A DNA stretch of 36,982 nucleotides from Candidatus Levyibacteriota bacterium (GCA_027334565.1 DAHWUP010000007.1:1-36982), one strand, 5' to 3'; positions 9,995-19,764 are shown, numbered from the stretch's first letter. Notes: generated from the sequence alone by a model not told the origin. Translations and numbers: made by a program.

Positions 9995-10729
9995 ATGGCA
10001 TTTCAACGGAAACTGGATCTGGCAAAGACATTAGCACTAAAATCCTCAGGCCTTAATCTACCTAAAAGCCTACTCATTATTCCTGACGGTAACGGCAGAT
10101 GGGCAAAAAGCCTCGGTCTTACCATCTCCGACGGACATCATCGGGGAGGAAAAACAATGTCAAAAGTATTGGACGATTTCATGAAGGTTGATATCAAGGT
10201 ATTGGGAATTTGGGGATTTTCCGAAGATAATTGGAGAAGGCCACAGGCTGAAATTGTCGAGATCATGGACGTCATTGAAACCACAATCAAGGATAATCTG
10301 AATAAATTAATGGCCAATAATGTAAAATTCATGGTCTTGGGAAAACGCGAAAGAATCAAAACGGAATACCCTTCTGTCCTTAACACTATCGAAGATGCGG
10401 AACAAAAAACCGCCCAAAACAACGGTAAAATACTTGCGCTCTTTTTAGATTATGGAGAAAGGTTTCAACTGGAAAAATTCGCCAAGCGACGAATGGCCGA
10501 CGGGATTTCAGACACATATACGGTCCTGTCCGAAATAAATGAAGGCTTGCCGTTATTTGATATGATCTTACGAACCAGCGGCGAACAAAGGTTATCGGGG
10601 TTCGGACCACTGGCATCTTTGGCAGAATTTGTATCCGTCAAAAAGAACCTGCCCGACTTAACCGACAAAGATGTTCTGACGGCACTTAAAGAGTATTCCT
10701 CAAGACAACGAAGATTCGGGGGCAGGTAA
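9995..10729 (+). CDS. uppS: Isoprenyl transferase / undecaprenyl diphosphate synthase
   Basis: IPDGNGRWAKSLGL, FSEDNWRRP, LRTSGEQRLSGF motifs. Confidence 0.9.
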   Translation: MAFQRKLDLAKTLALKSSGLNLPKSLLIIPDGNGRWAKSLGLTISDGHHRGGKTMSKVLDDFMKVDIKVLGIWGFSEDNWRRPQAEIVEIMDVIETTIKDNLNKLMANNVKFMVLGKRERIKTEYPSVLNTIEDAEQKTAQNNGKILALFLDYGERFQLEKFAKRRMADGISDTYTVLSEINEGLPLFDMILRTSGEQRLSGFGPLASLAEFVSVKKNLPDLTDKDVLTALKEYSSRQRRFGGR

Positions 10730-10745
10730 TCGGACCTAATTTTAC

Positions 10746-11624
10746 TCAGATGCTCGAAGTAAGCGACAGCACTCGGTTAACCAAATATCCGATTTCTGCT
10801 TTTGATAAGGGAACAGCAAGTGTTGATAAGCCATTTCTGCCAATGCTTTTCCCAAGATCTGTCGCCTGACCCTCACTATCCGAGGGAACAACCATCATAT
10901 AACTGGCCGAGGGACTATAAACATGCGGCAACTGGGCTTTTCTTAGAAGAAAGCTGTCATATTTTTTTTGAATCTTGTCAGGCGTAGGCGTCATCCTGTA
11001 TTCCACCTCGGCAATTATACCGGGTGCATTAGCTTCATCATTTGTTATCAGCACACCATCGGGTATAGAGATACCGCCTCTTCTGGTCTTGATACCGTTA
11101 AGCCCAAAACCGTTGTCTATTCTTCTGCCTTTAGGATATAGCGCTTGCATCAATCCGGCGGTTCCCGAAGGAGAAAGCAGCACGGCCTGATCAGTAGTTT
11201 GCGCCAACCAGGCATAGGCTATATCCTCAAACATTCTTCCTGCCAGTTTTACATCCCAATCTTTTTTATCCGTACCATCACCCGCCATTACCTCGGCCAG
11301 CACTTCTTGAAAAGGATGGCTGGCTATATAAGCTTTTAACCAACTACCGTCCTCACAAACGAAAACACCTTGATCATGCATCTGATCATTGGCCAAAGCA
11401 TTCAAATCCACTCCGTTTTGATCCACCATTCTGGTAACCATTCTATTTAATCTTCTCAGCGATTCGCTTACCTTCGTTCGTCCGGCAGCTATCAAATGTC
11501 TTCTCGAAAAAGAATCGGGAACAATATAACTTCGCGTGTAGTCATCAACCGTACCCCTTAAGCCATTCAATTCCTGGACTTCCATTTGACGTTCTTTTCC
11601 TCTGGGATAGACTATTGTTTTCAC
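10746..11624 (-). CDS. Hypothetical protein, 292 aa
   Basis: Full-length ORF between uppS and glyA; no family recognised with confidence. Confidence 0.65.
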   Translation of the reverse strand: MKTIVYPRGKERQMEVQELNGLRGTVDDYTRSYIVPDSFSRRHLIAAGRTKVSESLRRLNRMVTRMVDQNGVDLNALANDQMHDQGVFVCEDGSWLKAYIASHPFQEVLAEVMAGDGTDKKDWDVKLAGRMFEDIAYAWLAQTTDQAVLLSPSGTAGLMQALYPKGRRIDNGFGLNGIKTRRGGISIPDGVLITNDEANAPGIIAEVEYRMTPTPDKIQKKYDSFLLRKAQLPHVYSPSASYMMVVPSDSEGQATDLGKSIGRNGLSTLAVPLSKAEIGYLVNRVLSLTSSI

Positions 11625-11630
11625 TTTAAG

Positions 11631-12947
11631 TTAGGGAACGGGATACCTGGCGGTAAAAATCTTTATTTCTTTCGCGATAGCCAGGAGCTTTTTATTTTTT
11701 TGAAGACTTGACTTAATTCCCTTGAACATCTCCTTTCGTCCCACTTTATCTTCGGGAAGACGATAACTGCTTGCTTCGCTTATTACGTCGTTTATCCATC
11801 CGGCTATTTTGACCATCTCTTCTTCTTTCATGCCGCGCGTAGTGATCGCCGGTGTTCCCAAGCGTATCCCCGAAGGGTAAAACGGAGGCATTTTATCATA
11901 GGGAACCGCATTCTTGTTGACCACGATTCCGGCCACTTCCAAAGCGAAAGCCGCTACTGCCCCGTTGACCCTTTTATTGGTTAAGTCTATCAGAATCAAA
12001 TGGTTATCCGAACCTCCGCCAATCAGTTTAAAACCGTATTTGGTGAGCTCACCGGCCAGTTCTTTCGAATTTTTGACAATTTGTACACCATATCTTTTAA
12101 AACCCGGTGTCGAAGCTTCTTTAAGGCAAACGGCGATTGCGGCGGTCTGATTATCGTGCGGACCACCCTGAAGACCGGGAATAATCGCGCTGTCGATCTT
12201 TTTGGGAAGCTCCGGATCTTTCCGTAAACCCTTATCGGTGACCATTATCAAAGCCCCCCTGGGGCCGCGTAGGGTCTTATGCGTGGTCGTTGTAACTATA
12301 TCGGCGTAAGGAACAGGCGACGGATGCACGCCGGCAACGATAAGCCCGGCGATGTGCGAAACGTCTGCCAAAAGATATGCTCCGGTCTTTTCTGCGATGT
12401 CGGCAAATCTTTTAAAATCGATGATGCCGGGATATGCGGTAAATCCGCAAACGATGATATCGGGTTTTTCCTTTAATGCCAGCTGTTCAATCTCATCAAA
12501 ATCAAATTTTCCGTCCTTACCTAAAGCATAAAGACAGGATTTGAAAAACTTGCCCGTCGCCGACTGCGGTTGGCCGTGCGTCAAATGGCCACCGAATGCC
12601 AACGACAAACCCATTATTTTCCCTTTCAACGGCTCCAACAGTGCCGTATAAACAGCCAAGTTCATCACAGATCCCGATAAAGCCTGAACATTGACGTAAG
12701 GAACTTTGAACAATTTTTTTGCCCTTTCTTCAGCTAATATCTCGATTTCATCCACTACCTTGTTTCCCTGATAATAACGTTTTTTAGGATACCCTTCCGA
12801 ATATTTGTTATTCAAGACCGTACCTAAAGCTTCCAGGATTTCTTTTGATGCGTAGTTTTCCGAGGGGATCATTTCCAATACTTCCCGCTGTCGTTTTTCT
12901 TCCTCTTTTATCAATTTATAAACCGTGGGGTCTTTTGTTTTAAGCAT
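11631..12947 (-). CDS. glyA: Serine hydroxymethyltransferase
   Basis: MIPSENYASKEILEALGTVLNNKYSEGYPKKRYYQGN, TTTTHKTLRGPRGALIM; start moved to MLKTKDP at 12947, 7 nt after TAGAAT box. Confidence 0.95.
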   Translation of the reverse strand: MLKTKDPTVYKLIKEEEKRQREVLEMIPSENYASKEILEALGTVLNNKYSEGYPKKRYYQGNKVVDEIEILAEERAKKLFKVPYVNVQALSGSVMNLAVYTALLEPLKGKIMGLSLAFGGHLTHGQPQSATGKFFKSCLYALGKDGKFDFDEIEQLALKEKPDIIVCGFTAYPGIIDFKRFADIAEKTGAYLLADVSHIAGLIVAGVHPSPVPYADIVTTTTHKTLRGPRGALIMVTDKGLRKDPELPKKIDSAIIPGLQGGPHDNQTAAIAVCLKEASTPGFKRYGVQIVKNSKELAGELTKYGFKLIGGGSDNHLILIDLTNKRVNGAVAAFALEVAGIVVNKNAVPYDKMPPFYPSGIRLGTPAITTRGMKEEEMVKIAGWINDVISEASSYRLPEDKVGRKEMFKGIKSSLQKNKKLLAIAKEIKIFTARYPVP

Positions 12948-12954
12948 TTTTCCT

Positions 12955-12960
12955 ATTCTA
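12955..12960 (-). promoter_or_regulatory. -10 box of glyA promoter (TTGTCA-N17-TAGAAT)
   Basis: Minus strand TTGTCAATTACCGTTTGCCAAGGTAGAAT immediately upstream of glyA ATG. Confidence 0.55.
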
Positions 12961-12986
12961 CCTTGGCAAACGGTAATTGACAAGAG

Positions 12987-13451
12987 TTAGGTTGTCAGCT
13001 CTACGAACTTGTATCTTATCCCGTTTTCCTCACCTGCCCCGATGAATTTTTCGTTTTTAAATTGCGTATAATCCGGGAAAAAGGTATCGCAGTCGAAATC
13101 CCCTTCCACTTGGGTTAAATATAATTTATCCGCCAAACCTATGGCCAGATTAAAAATTTGCGCCCCCCCGATCACGAAAACTTCCCCGCCGCCTGCTTTG
13201 CCAAACGCCTCCTCGATAGAATTAACTATTATTATGCCTTCCTGCCTAAAATCCGTATCGCCGGTTATTACGATGTTTTTTCTGTTTGGCAAGGGTTTTT
13301 TAATGCCTTCAAAAGTGTTTCTACCCATAATCACCGTATGACCGCTGGTAAGTTTTTTGAACCGCTTAAGGTCCTCCGAAATATGCCATGGTAACTTGTT
13401 TTTCTTTCCGATCCCGTGTTTATCGTCAATTGCGGCAATCAGGCTGATCAT
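12987..13451 (-). CDS. folA: Dihydrofolate reductase
   Basis: MISLIAAIDDKHGIGKKNKLPWHISEDLKRFKKLTSGHTVIMGRNTFEGI; start at 13451 rather than the longer ORF. Confidence 0.92.
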   Translation of the reverse strand: MISLIAAIDDKHGIGKKNKLPWHISEDLKRFKKLTSGHTVIMGRNTFEGIKKPLPNRKNIVITGDTDFRQEGIIIVNSIEEAFGKAGGGEVFVIGGAQIFNLAIGLADKLYLTQVEGDFDCDTFFPDYTQFKNEKFIGAGEENGIRYKFVELTT

Positions 13452-13458
13452 AAAATCA

Positions 13459-14373
13459 TTATACTGCAACCGGCGCTTTAATAGCCGGGTAAGGGTTATA
13501 GTTTTCAAGCGTAAAGTCTTCAAACTTGAATTTATTGATATCCTTAATCTTGGGGTTGATGGTCATTTTAGGCAGCCTTCGGGGCTTTCTCTTAAGCTGT
13601 TCCCTTACCTGGCGCAGATGGTTTTTGTAAATATGTACATCTCCGAAAGTATGGACGAATTCTCCGGGTCTTAATCCCGTGACTTGTGCAACCATCATTA
13701 ATAACAGTGCATAGGATGCGATATTAAAGGGAACACCCAGGAACGAATCGGCGCTTCGCTGGTAAAGCTGCAACGACAGTTTGCCGTTGTTCACGTAGAA
13801 CTGGAACAACGTGTGGCACGGAGGCAATCCTTCTCTTTGCACAATTTCGTTTAGTTCTCCGGGATTCCAGGCTGTAACGATCAGTCTTCTCGAATAAGGC
13901 GTCTTTTTGATATCTTCAATGACTTGTTTGATCTGGTCCACCTCTCCCTTTATTAACTTTTTCCAATGCCTCCATTGCACGCCGTAAACCGGTCCCAAAT
14001 CTCCCCATTTACCGGCAAAATCCGTGTCGTCCTTTATTTTTTGCACAAACTCATCCTGGGTAAGTCTTTTTTTACTTTTATTATGCAATTTATAATATTT
14101 ATAAGGCCACTCATCCCAGATATGTACGCCGTTATCAACCAGATATTTAATGTTTGATTCTCCCCGCAAAAACCACAGCAGTTCATAAATTATTCCTTTC
14201 AAAAACATTTTTTTGGTAGTCAAAAGCGGGAATCCTTTGGACAGATCATATCTTAACTGTCTTCCAAATAAAGATTTCGTGCCTGTTTTTGTACGGTCAT
14301 TTTTGTACTTACCGTTTTTTAGGATATCCCGTAAAAGATTAAGATATTGTTCTTCCGCGCCCAAAGCTTTCAT
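13459..14373 (-). CDS. thyA: Thymidylate synthase
   Basis: [49 protein letters not shown]. Confidence 0.95.
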   Translation of the reverse strand: MKALGAEEQYLNLLRDILKNGKYKNDRTKTGTKSLFGRQLRYDLSKGFPLLTTKKMFLKGIIYELLWFLRGESNIKYLVDNGVHIWDEWPYKYYKLHNKSKKRLTQDEFVQKIKDDTDFAGKWGDLGPVYGVQWRHWKKLIKGEVDQIKQVIEDIKKTPYSRRLIVTAWNPGELNEIVQREGLPPCHTLFQFYVNNGKLSLQLYQRSADSFLGVPFNIASYALLLMMVAQVTGLRPGEFVHTFGDVHIYKNHLRQVREQLKRKPRRLPKMTINPKIKDINKFKFEDFTLENYNPYPAIKAPVAV

Positions 14374-14420
14374 AATTTTTTAACCTTTAGTGAGACAACG
14401 AATCAATCAATAAAATTGTT

Positions 14421-14855
14421 CTACCTGTGTCCTGTCGAGCCAAAGCCCCCGCGGGATTTAGCCGACATTGTTTTGGTTTCCGTAAATTTCGGCACTGCCA
14501 ATTTTAGGAATATTCCCTGGCAGATCCGCTCTCCTCTTTCTACAACTACCTTCTTTTTGCTGAAATTTAAAGCTGCGAGCCTTAGTTCATCCTCCTCGCC
14601 GTTATAATCCTGGTCGATAACCCCTACCCCGTTTGCAACCATTAAACCTTTTCTGGCCGGCGTGGAGCTTCGTGAAAACAAAAACAAACCATAACCTTTG
14701 GGAATTTTTACTACCAAATTTAAGGGGATCTGGGTCGCTTCAAACGGACTAAGCGTAATATCTATCCTTGAATACAGGTCGAATCCGACCGAACCTTTGG
14801 TTTTATATTCGGGAAGCGGCAAACTGTTATCGATTCTTTTTATTTTTACGTTCAT
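14421..14855 (-). CDS. dut: Deoxyuridine 5'-triphosphate nucleotidohydrolase
   Basis: GSVGFDLYSR, RSSTPARKGLMVANGVGVIDQDYNGE, RGGFGSTG motifs. Confidence 0.93.
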   Translation of the reverse strand: MNVKIKRIDNSLPLPEYKTKGSVGFDLYSRIDITLSPFEATQIPLNLVVKIPKGYGLFLFSRSSTPARKGLMVANGVGVIDQDYNGEEDELRLAALNFSKKKVVVERGERICQGIFLKLAVPKFTETKTMSAKSRGGFGSTGHR

Positions 14856-15550
14856 AGAATATTACGGCTTACAAGCTCCATCTTGATGTTTTCATGGATT
14901 TCCTCTTTGGACAACAGCTGTCCCTTTGAATTTGTGCAATCGATTTTGATCCAGTGGTCAAAACGCTCCAAAAGATCCAGATATGCTTCTTCCGAATCAG
15001 ACAGATACTTCTTGTTGTCCTCTACCATATCTTTGGCTTTACCGCTTAAATATTCCCTTTTCCCTCTGTCCTTATTTTTCATTAGCTTGCGGGCGAGTAC
15101 GCTTGGAACATACAAATAAATCAACAGATCTTCTCTTGGCAAACCGTTTAAATAATATTCGAATTCGATGTCCCAGTCCACGAAACTCCTCCTGTCTTTT
15201 TTGGGAAGCCTTCCCGATTGATGCGCCAAATTTGAAGCAACATATCTGTTTGCCAAGACGACTTTGCCTTCGGCAAGTGCCGCTTTGATATGCGGTGACG
15301 CTCCTAGCCTGTCGAGCGCATAAGGGTAAGCCAAAAGATAAGGGCTGACACTATCCAAAGGTCCGAATTCGCCTGCCAGGAATCTGCCGACCGTTTCTCC
15401 ATGAAAGGTCTTATACTGGGGAAAGTCGAAGACCGCGACCGGAATATTTTTTTTATCCAGATAATTTTTGAGAAGATTTAACTGGGTGGTTTTTCCCGAA
15501 CCGTCGCTGCCGTCAATTACAATGAATTTTCCTTTATCCGCCCCTGCCAT
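14852..15550 (-). CDS. tmk: Thymidylate kinase
   Basis: FIVIDGSDGSGKTTQLNLLKNYL P-loop; stop overlaps dut start by ATGA. Confidence 0.88.
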   Translation of the reverse strand: MAGADKGKFIVIDGSDGSGKTTQLNLLKNYLDKKNIPVAVFDFPQYKTFHGETVGRFLAGEFGPLDSVSPYLLAYPYALDRLGASPHIKAALAEGKVVLANRYVASNLAHQSGRLPKKDRRSFVDWDIEFEYYLNGLPREDLLIYLYVPSVLARKLMKNKDRGKREYLSGKAKDMVEDNKKYLSDSEEAYLDLLERFDHWIKIDCTNSKGQLLSKEEIHENIKMELVSRNIL

Positions 15551-15673
15551 AAACTTAGGACATTATAAAAAGCAATCGAGTCAGTTGCAAGACGCAATTT
15601 GAGTGCATGGTACTGATATGGAACGGATATTTGAGCCCAGGCTGGCATTTGTGCTAAAATATCACCTTATTGT

Positions 15674-16708
15674 ATGACGCCCGAAAGACAAAAGGTCGGA
15701 ATTTCCAAAAGATTCAAGGATGACATCAGAGGTCAGTTGGTAGTAGCAGGGATAAAACTTGCAGCGCCCGCAATAACGATGAGCGCTGAAAACATAGTCC
15801 GACATATTCCGACAGAGTATGAAGAGGGATTTGACGAACGTATCGAAGAAATGACAGCCAAGGGAAAACGATTCCTTTTGGTCCCGAATCATCAGTCGCT
15901 TGCGGATACTGTAACCTATTTCAATGCGGCAGACAGAATTCGAAAGACTGCGAACTTTCCCGGTTATTTCCTCATTTACACAAAGACCTTGGCAACCGGC
16001 GATAAGGGCGCCGACCAAAAAGGACTACAGGACGTCTTTGCTTCCGAACTTCCAAAACATGAAATAACCAGGGTATTTTTGGCAAGAGATTCGGACCGGG
16101 AAAGATTCCACACCAAAGCCAATTTAAAAGAGGTGTATGGAGAAATTAAGTCGCACCTTAAAGAAGGTTTGGGAGGGATCATCCACGCCGAAGGAAACCT
16201 GAACGCGTCAAGACCCAAGGGCGTTACGGAGCCGCCGACAAGATCGGGACTGGATGGGCTTACAACCATTTTCCGCTCGGAAAGCGACAGGCTCTCGATT
16301 GAAAGGAACGGCATGCAGCGTTTCGAAAGAAACGCCTTAAGAAGCATCATCGATATCGCCGATGGTCTTGGAATAGAAATGGCGGTTGTTCCGGTTGCCG
16401 TCTCAAGAACCTATAACATCCATGATCCCAGTACCGGCGGCGTCACCAGAAGTGCATTAAGAGTAGGACTCGGTTTAAGCGACACCGGTCTTGCCAGCGT
16501 TTTTATCCTGAACCCGATGGATGTAGATGAAGGAGAGCTAGGCGAAATCAGAAAAAGACATAAAAGAATGACTCCCCAGGACTGGGATGATTTCAATACG
16601 GTCATTGCAAGAAGAATTGCGGGTCGGCTCCCGGAAAAAATGAGGGGTATATACGGACAGTTGGAACAAATTACACCGCCGGCATCGGAACCTGTCCGAG
16701 CAGCTTAA
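15674..16708 (+). CDS. PlsC-like acyltransferase family protein
   Basis: GKRFLLVPNHQSLADTVTYF (HX4D motif) and IIHAEGNLNASRPKG. Confidence 0.6.
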   Translation: MTPERQKVGISKRFKDDIRGQLVVAGIKLAAPAITMSAENIVRHIPTEYEEGFDERIEEMTAKGKRFLLVPNHQSLADTVTYFNAADRIRKTANFPGYFLIYTKTLATGDKGADQKGLQDVFASELPKHEITRVFLARDSDRERFHTKANLKEVYGEIKSHLKEGLGGIIHAEGNLNASRPKGVTEPPTRSGLDGLTTIFRSESDRLSIERNGMQRFERNALRSIIDIADGLGIEMAVVPVAVSRTYNIHDPSTGGVTRSALRVGLGLSDTGLASVFILNPMDVDEGELGEIRKRHKRMTPQDWDDFNTVIARRIAGRLPEKMRGIYGQLEQITPPASEPVRAA

Positions 16709-17450
16709 TATTAAAATTTTCTTCTGCCTGGCTATTATCGTTGTAATTTAGTTCGAAGATCTCCTTTCCGCCGGCCAGCTGTTGTGCGGTTTTTTGCATC
16801 TGCGACACGAACTCCCGCCATACGTCATCGGCGGTTAAACCTTCAATGCCGATCAAAGGCACTATCTGTTCGATAAGCTGCTTGCTCCTTTGTAAATCGA
16901 CCACAAAAAACATTTCGCCGGTTGATTCGTCGCGGGAATCGACAGAATACTTGTCGCTTTGAACATACAGCACCGCCAATTCCTCATGTTCGCCGTTTAA
17001 TACCGTTTGTTTGCCGTTAAGTCTTGCTAGCGCCGCTTGATGGAGTCTTGAAGCATCATCTGCCGTAAGATGATTATGTATCCCTTCCATCGCCAGTCGC
17101 ATGAATCCGCAGCCGATCTGATTATGCTCGTCCGTATGGACCGAAGTTTCGCTTTCCTCACCCCTCATTACTTTTATTTTTTCGGCGTAAATCTTGTCCA
17201 GTTCTTCCGGGGTGAATTTTTTGATCACTTTTCCTTCGTTAATAGCTCTGTTTTGCGCTCCGAGGATCGCCGCCTCAAAACCTTCATCGCCTCCAAAAGC
17301 CCGCAGAAAACCCATGCTCTGTTGATGGGTAAACCTACCGTCGCCACAAACCGAGCCCGAGTTATTTGCCTCAACCCTATGGTTTAGTGCAAAATGTTTG
17401 GCTCGCTCCTGTAATTCAATAACATCGGGATTCATAGGAACCTCCGTCAC
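16671..17450 (-). CDS. Hypothetical protein, possibly beta-carbonic-anhydrase-like
   Basis: SVCGDGRFTHQQSMGFLRAFGGDEG (CxDxR-like) and HNQIGCGFM. Confidence 0.65.
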   Translation of the reverse strand: MTEVPMNPDVIELQERAKHFALNHRVEANNSGSVCGDGRFTHQQSMGFLRAFGGDEGFEAAILGAQNRAINEGKVIKKFTPEELDKIYAEKIKVMRGEESETSVHTDEHNQIGCGFMRLAMEGIHNHLTADDASRLHQAALARLNGKQTVLNGEHEELAVLYVQSDKYSVDSRDESTGEMFFVVDLQRSKQLIEQIVPLIGIEGLTADDVWREFVSQMQKTAQQLAGGKEIFELNYNDNSQAEENFNIKLLGQVPMPAV

Positions 17451-17552
17451 CTATTATAATCTCCTTTACCAAGTTTTGTCACGAAAATAAATTATAACAT
17501 TAAATTTGGAAAGTTTGAAGAGTTGACCGAAGAATAAAATTAAAATTTTTTA

Positions 17553-18005
17553 TTATTTATTAAAGTCAAGCTGCTTTTTAAGTCTGTCCAAAATCCTTTT
17601 CGACTCCCTTATCGCACCCGTTCTCCAAAAATATCTTACCTGCGGTTTGCCGATTTCCGAAATACTCACCTCAAGCGACGGGCGCTCGCCCTGATAGATG
17701 TGGATAGCCTCTTGAATAATCGGTTCGCCCGGAACCTGAACTTTAAGTGAGATTTCATCCGAAAAACGAGAGATAGTGTTTATCCACATAACTGTCTTAT
17801 CCGCCGCGCCGTTTTCCAAAGAATCAAAAGTAGAAACAGTCACCGAATAATTCTCTTCGTTATTAAGTAAATCTTGAACTTCGGGGTTATCTTTAAAAAG
17901 ATAACGGATACGCCTGATCAAGCGGTAATTGTTGCTTCTTATCAAATCCTCTCTGGACGTTTTTCTTGCTTCCAAACGGTTGCCCTCTTTTTCAATCGTT
18001 GGCAT
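17553..18005 (-). CDS. Hypothetical protein
   Basis: ORF; start MPTIEKEGNR at 18005 preferred because the longer ORF runs into tRNA-Ile. Confidence 0.65.
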   Translation of the reverse strand: MPTIEKEGNRLEARKTSREDLIRSNNYRLIRRIRYLFKDNPEVQDLLNNEENYSVTVSTFDSLENGAADKTVMWINTISRFSDEISLKVQVPGEPIIQEAIHIYQGERPSLEVSISEIGKPQVRYFWRTGAIRESKRILDRLKKQLDFNK

Positions 18006-18035
18006 AAATGATTGTTTGTAAAACAAAGGCGGTGG

Positions 18036-18107
18036 TGGGCACTGATGGAGTCGGACCATCGACCTCTTCTTTATCAGAGAAGCGTTCTACCGCTGAACTA
18101 AATGCCC
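18036..18107 (-). tRNA. tRNA-Ile(GAU)
   Basis: GGGCATT TA GTTC AGCGGTA GAAC G CTTCT CTGATAA AGAAG AGGTC GATGG TCCGACT CCATC AGTGCCC A; all stems pair; CCA follows at 18033-18035. Confidence 0.9.
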
Positions 18108-18162
18108 TTAAATTTTTTAGAATACGTTGTTATTTTAGCAAAGAACATCGCGATTTTAAAGA

Positions 18163-18279
18163 TTAAGACGCCAAAACTCCGATCAACCAAAGCGCGGCGG
18201 CGATGTAAATACCGTATTTTATCGCCTTTTTCAATTTTTCATTTTTATCCGGTTGTGGCGGGGATTCTCTTTCCACCAT
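18163..18279 (-). CDS. Small single-pass membrane protein (38 aa)
   Basis: MVERESPPQPDKNEKLKKAIKYGIYIAAALWLIGVLAS, between two tRNA genes. Confidence 0.5.
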   Translation of the reverse strand: MVERESPPQPDKNEKLKKAIKYGIYIAAALWLIGVLAS

Positions 18280-18316
18280 AGTATGGTAATCCTTTCTGCA
18301 TATGGGGCCAAATTTG

Positions 18317-18389
18317 AGGCGCGAAGGGGACTCGAACCCCTGAATATCTGTTCTGCAAACAGCCGTGTTAGCCGCTTCACCACCGCGCC
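18317..18389 (-). tRNA. tRNA-Cys(GCA)
   Basis: GGCGCGG...TTGCAGA anticodon loop...AGGGG TTCGAGT CCCCT TCGCGCC T; U73 discriminator; no encoded CCA. Confidence 0.92.
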
Positions 18390-18401
18390 AAATCCTGCTA
18401 A

Positions 18402-18430
18402 AGTATAACAAAATCCGGGGGGCTTGTCGA
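18402..18430 (-). promoter_or_regulatory. Promoter for tRNA-Cys / mini-ORF / tRNA-Ile unit
   Basis: Minus strand TCGACA-N17-TATACT, about 12 nt before tRNA-Cys 5' end. Confidence 0.55.
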
Positions 18431-18438
18431 CACAAAAC

Positions 18439-19764
18439 CTAAGCTTTAGGGGCAAACCTTATTCCTCTTGACATTGCTTGTGCGGCATTGGTTGCAAGAC
18501 CGTCTTTTCCGATTGTAATTACCGTTTCCGAAGTGTCTCTATCGTTAACGATTACATCTGCCATGCCAAGAGTCGAAAACATATGTTGGTGCCTATACCC
18601 TTCGGCATTAATCAACCTTAAGGGAGAACTGCCGGGATTTACCTGTCTTCTCTGTTTTTCTGCTTCAAGCAGTATATTTTGTGTTTCTCTTCCGGTAATA
18701 GAACTGTCGCCGCTTGTCCAAACCTCAAACTTTCCTTTTGGATTTATTTTACTTATCATATCGGCAGTGATCTCTGCCCTTCCCAAAATCGGAGCGATTA
18801 TCTTCGGAGCATCTGTTAAGCCACCCATACTTACCGTCATCTCCGGTCTGTTGCTTGCTAGGGCGGCTTTTACCATTAATTCCCTGTTGGTGGCGGATAG
18901 GGCCGTATCAATGCCAAAATCAAGCAATAATTTTATTCCCGATCTGTCTCTTATTGACGGCGGATCGACAGCAATCAGATCATTTATTTTCTTTCCAAAT
19001 TCCGGATCGCTCGCCATTTCCATTACAACCGGCGCTCCCATCGAAAGTCCGACCAGGTTAAAGTTCTCCAAATTCAGACCCTGTACGATTTTTTCGACCA
19101 GATTTACATAAATCCCCAATGTCCCGTCTTCTTTGACACGCTGAAGCCATTCCTGTCCGCTGCCGGATATTTTGTATTTTTCGGGATAGGTCATTACATA
19201 TACTTTTTGTCCTTCCAGAGCCAGACTTTCGGCAAAAAAAGCCACCTGATCCGGGTTGGCAATATAAGTTGGCACAATAAAGTAAGGAATACGTTCGTCC
19301 ATAGTTCCTTCTTTCGGAGGATTAAGATCCAAAGTTACTACCGGAATATCATGAATCCCTAATTTCTCGTCTTCGATATGAACCCTCTCGATGTTATCAA
19401 AAAACTGCGCATTTAATGCGTCAAAATTTTTTCTGATTACATCCGTTTGCTCCCTAAAAGTGCCGAACTTAGGATCGTTAAGCAAAGCTTCTACTCTTCG
19501 TTTGCCGGCGGCAGCCGGATTTTCATCCGTTTCTCTTTGAGGTATCTTTGAAAGCTTTCTTCTTTTTAAACTTTTGAATTCTTGAGCCAGTTTCGCCCTT
19601 TCAAACCGCTCCACCAGGCCTCTTGGGTGTTCTGTTCCGAGGATATTGGTCGGCCTGGTCAAACCAAGAACCCTGTCTGTCAACGAATATTTTTTCTTTG
19701 CGCGTTGTTTGGGACCCCGGGATTCCGGTTTTTCTTTACCAGGCAATGCTTCCTGCATATTCAT
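18439..19764 (-). CDS. Alpha/beta hydrolase family protein
   Basis: FNLVGLSMGAPVVMEMA nucleophile elbow GxSxG. Confidence 0.7.
   Translation of the reverse strand: MNMQEALPGKEKPESRGPKQRAKKKYSLTDRVLGLTRPTNILGTEHPRGLVERFERAKLAQEFKSLKRRKLSKIPQRETDENPAAAGKRRVEALLNDPKFGTFREQTDVIRKNFDALNAQFFDNIERVHIEDEKLGIHDIPVVTLDLNPPKEGTMDERIPYFIVPTYIANPDQVAFFAESLALEGQKVYVMTYPEKYKISGSGQEWLQRVKEDGTLGIYVNLVEKIVQGLNLENFNLVGLSMGAPVVMEMASDPEFGKKINDLIAVDPPSIRDRSGIKLLLDFGIDTALSATNRELMVKAALASNRPEMTVSMGGLTDAPKIIAPILGRAEITADMISKINPKGKFEVWTSGDSSITGRETQNILLEAEKQRRQVNPGSSPLRLINAEGYRHQHMFSTLGMADVIVNDRDTSETVITIGKDGLATNAAQAMSRGIRFAPKA

Noticed and set aside
16671-16708. Overlapping convergent 3' ends (16671-16708; also 32423-32469)
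   Set aside because: Short tail-to-tail overlaps are common in compact genomes and need no special explanation.
18488-19111. 207-aa antisense ORF inside the alpha/beta hydrolase gene
   Set aside because: Low-complexity hydrophobic translation of the complementary strand; shadow ORF.
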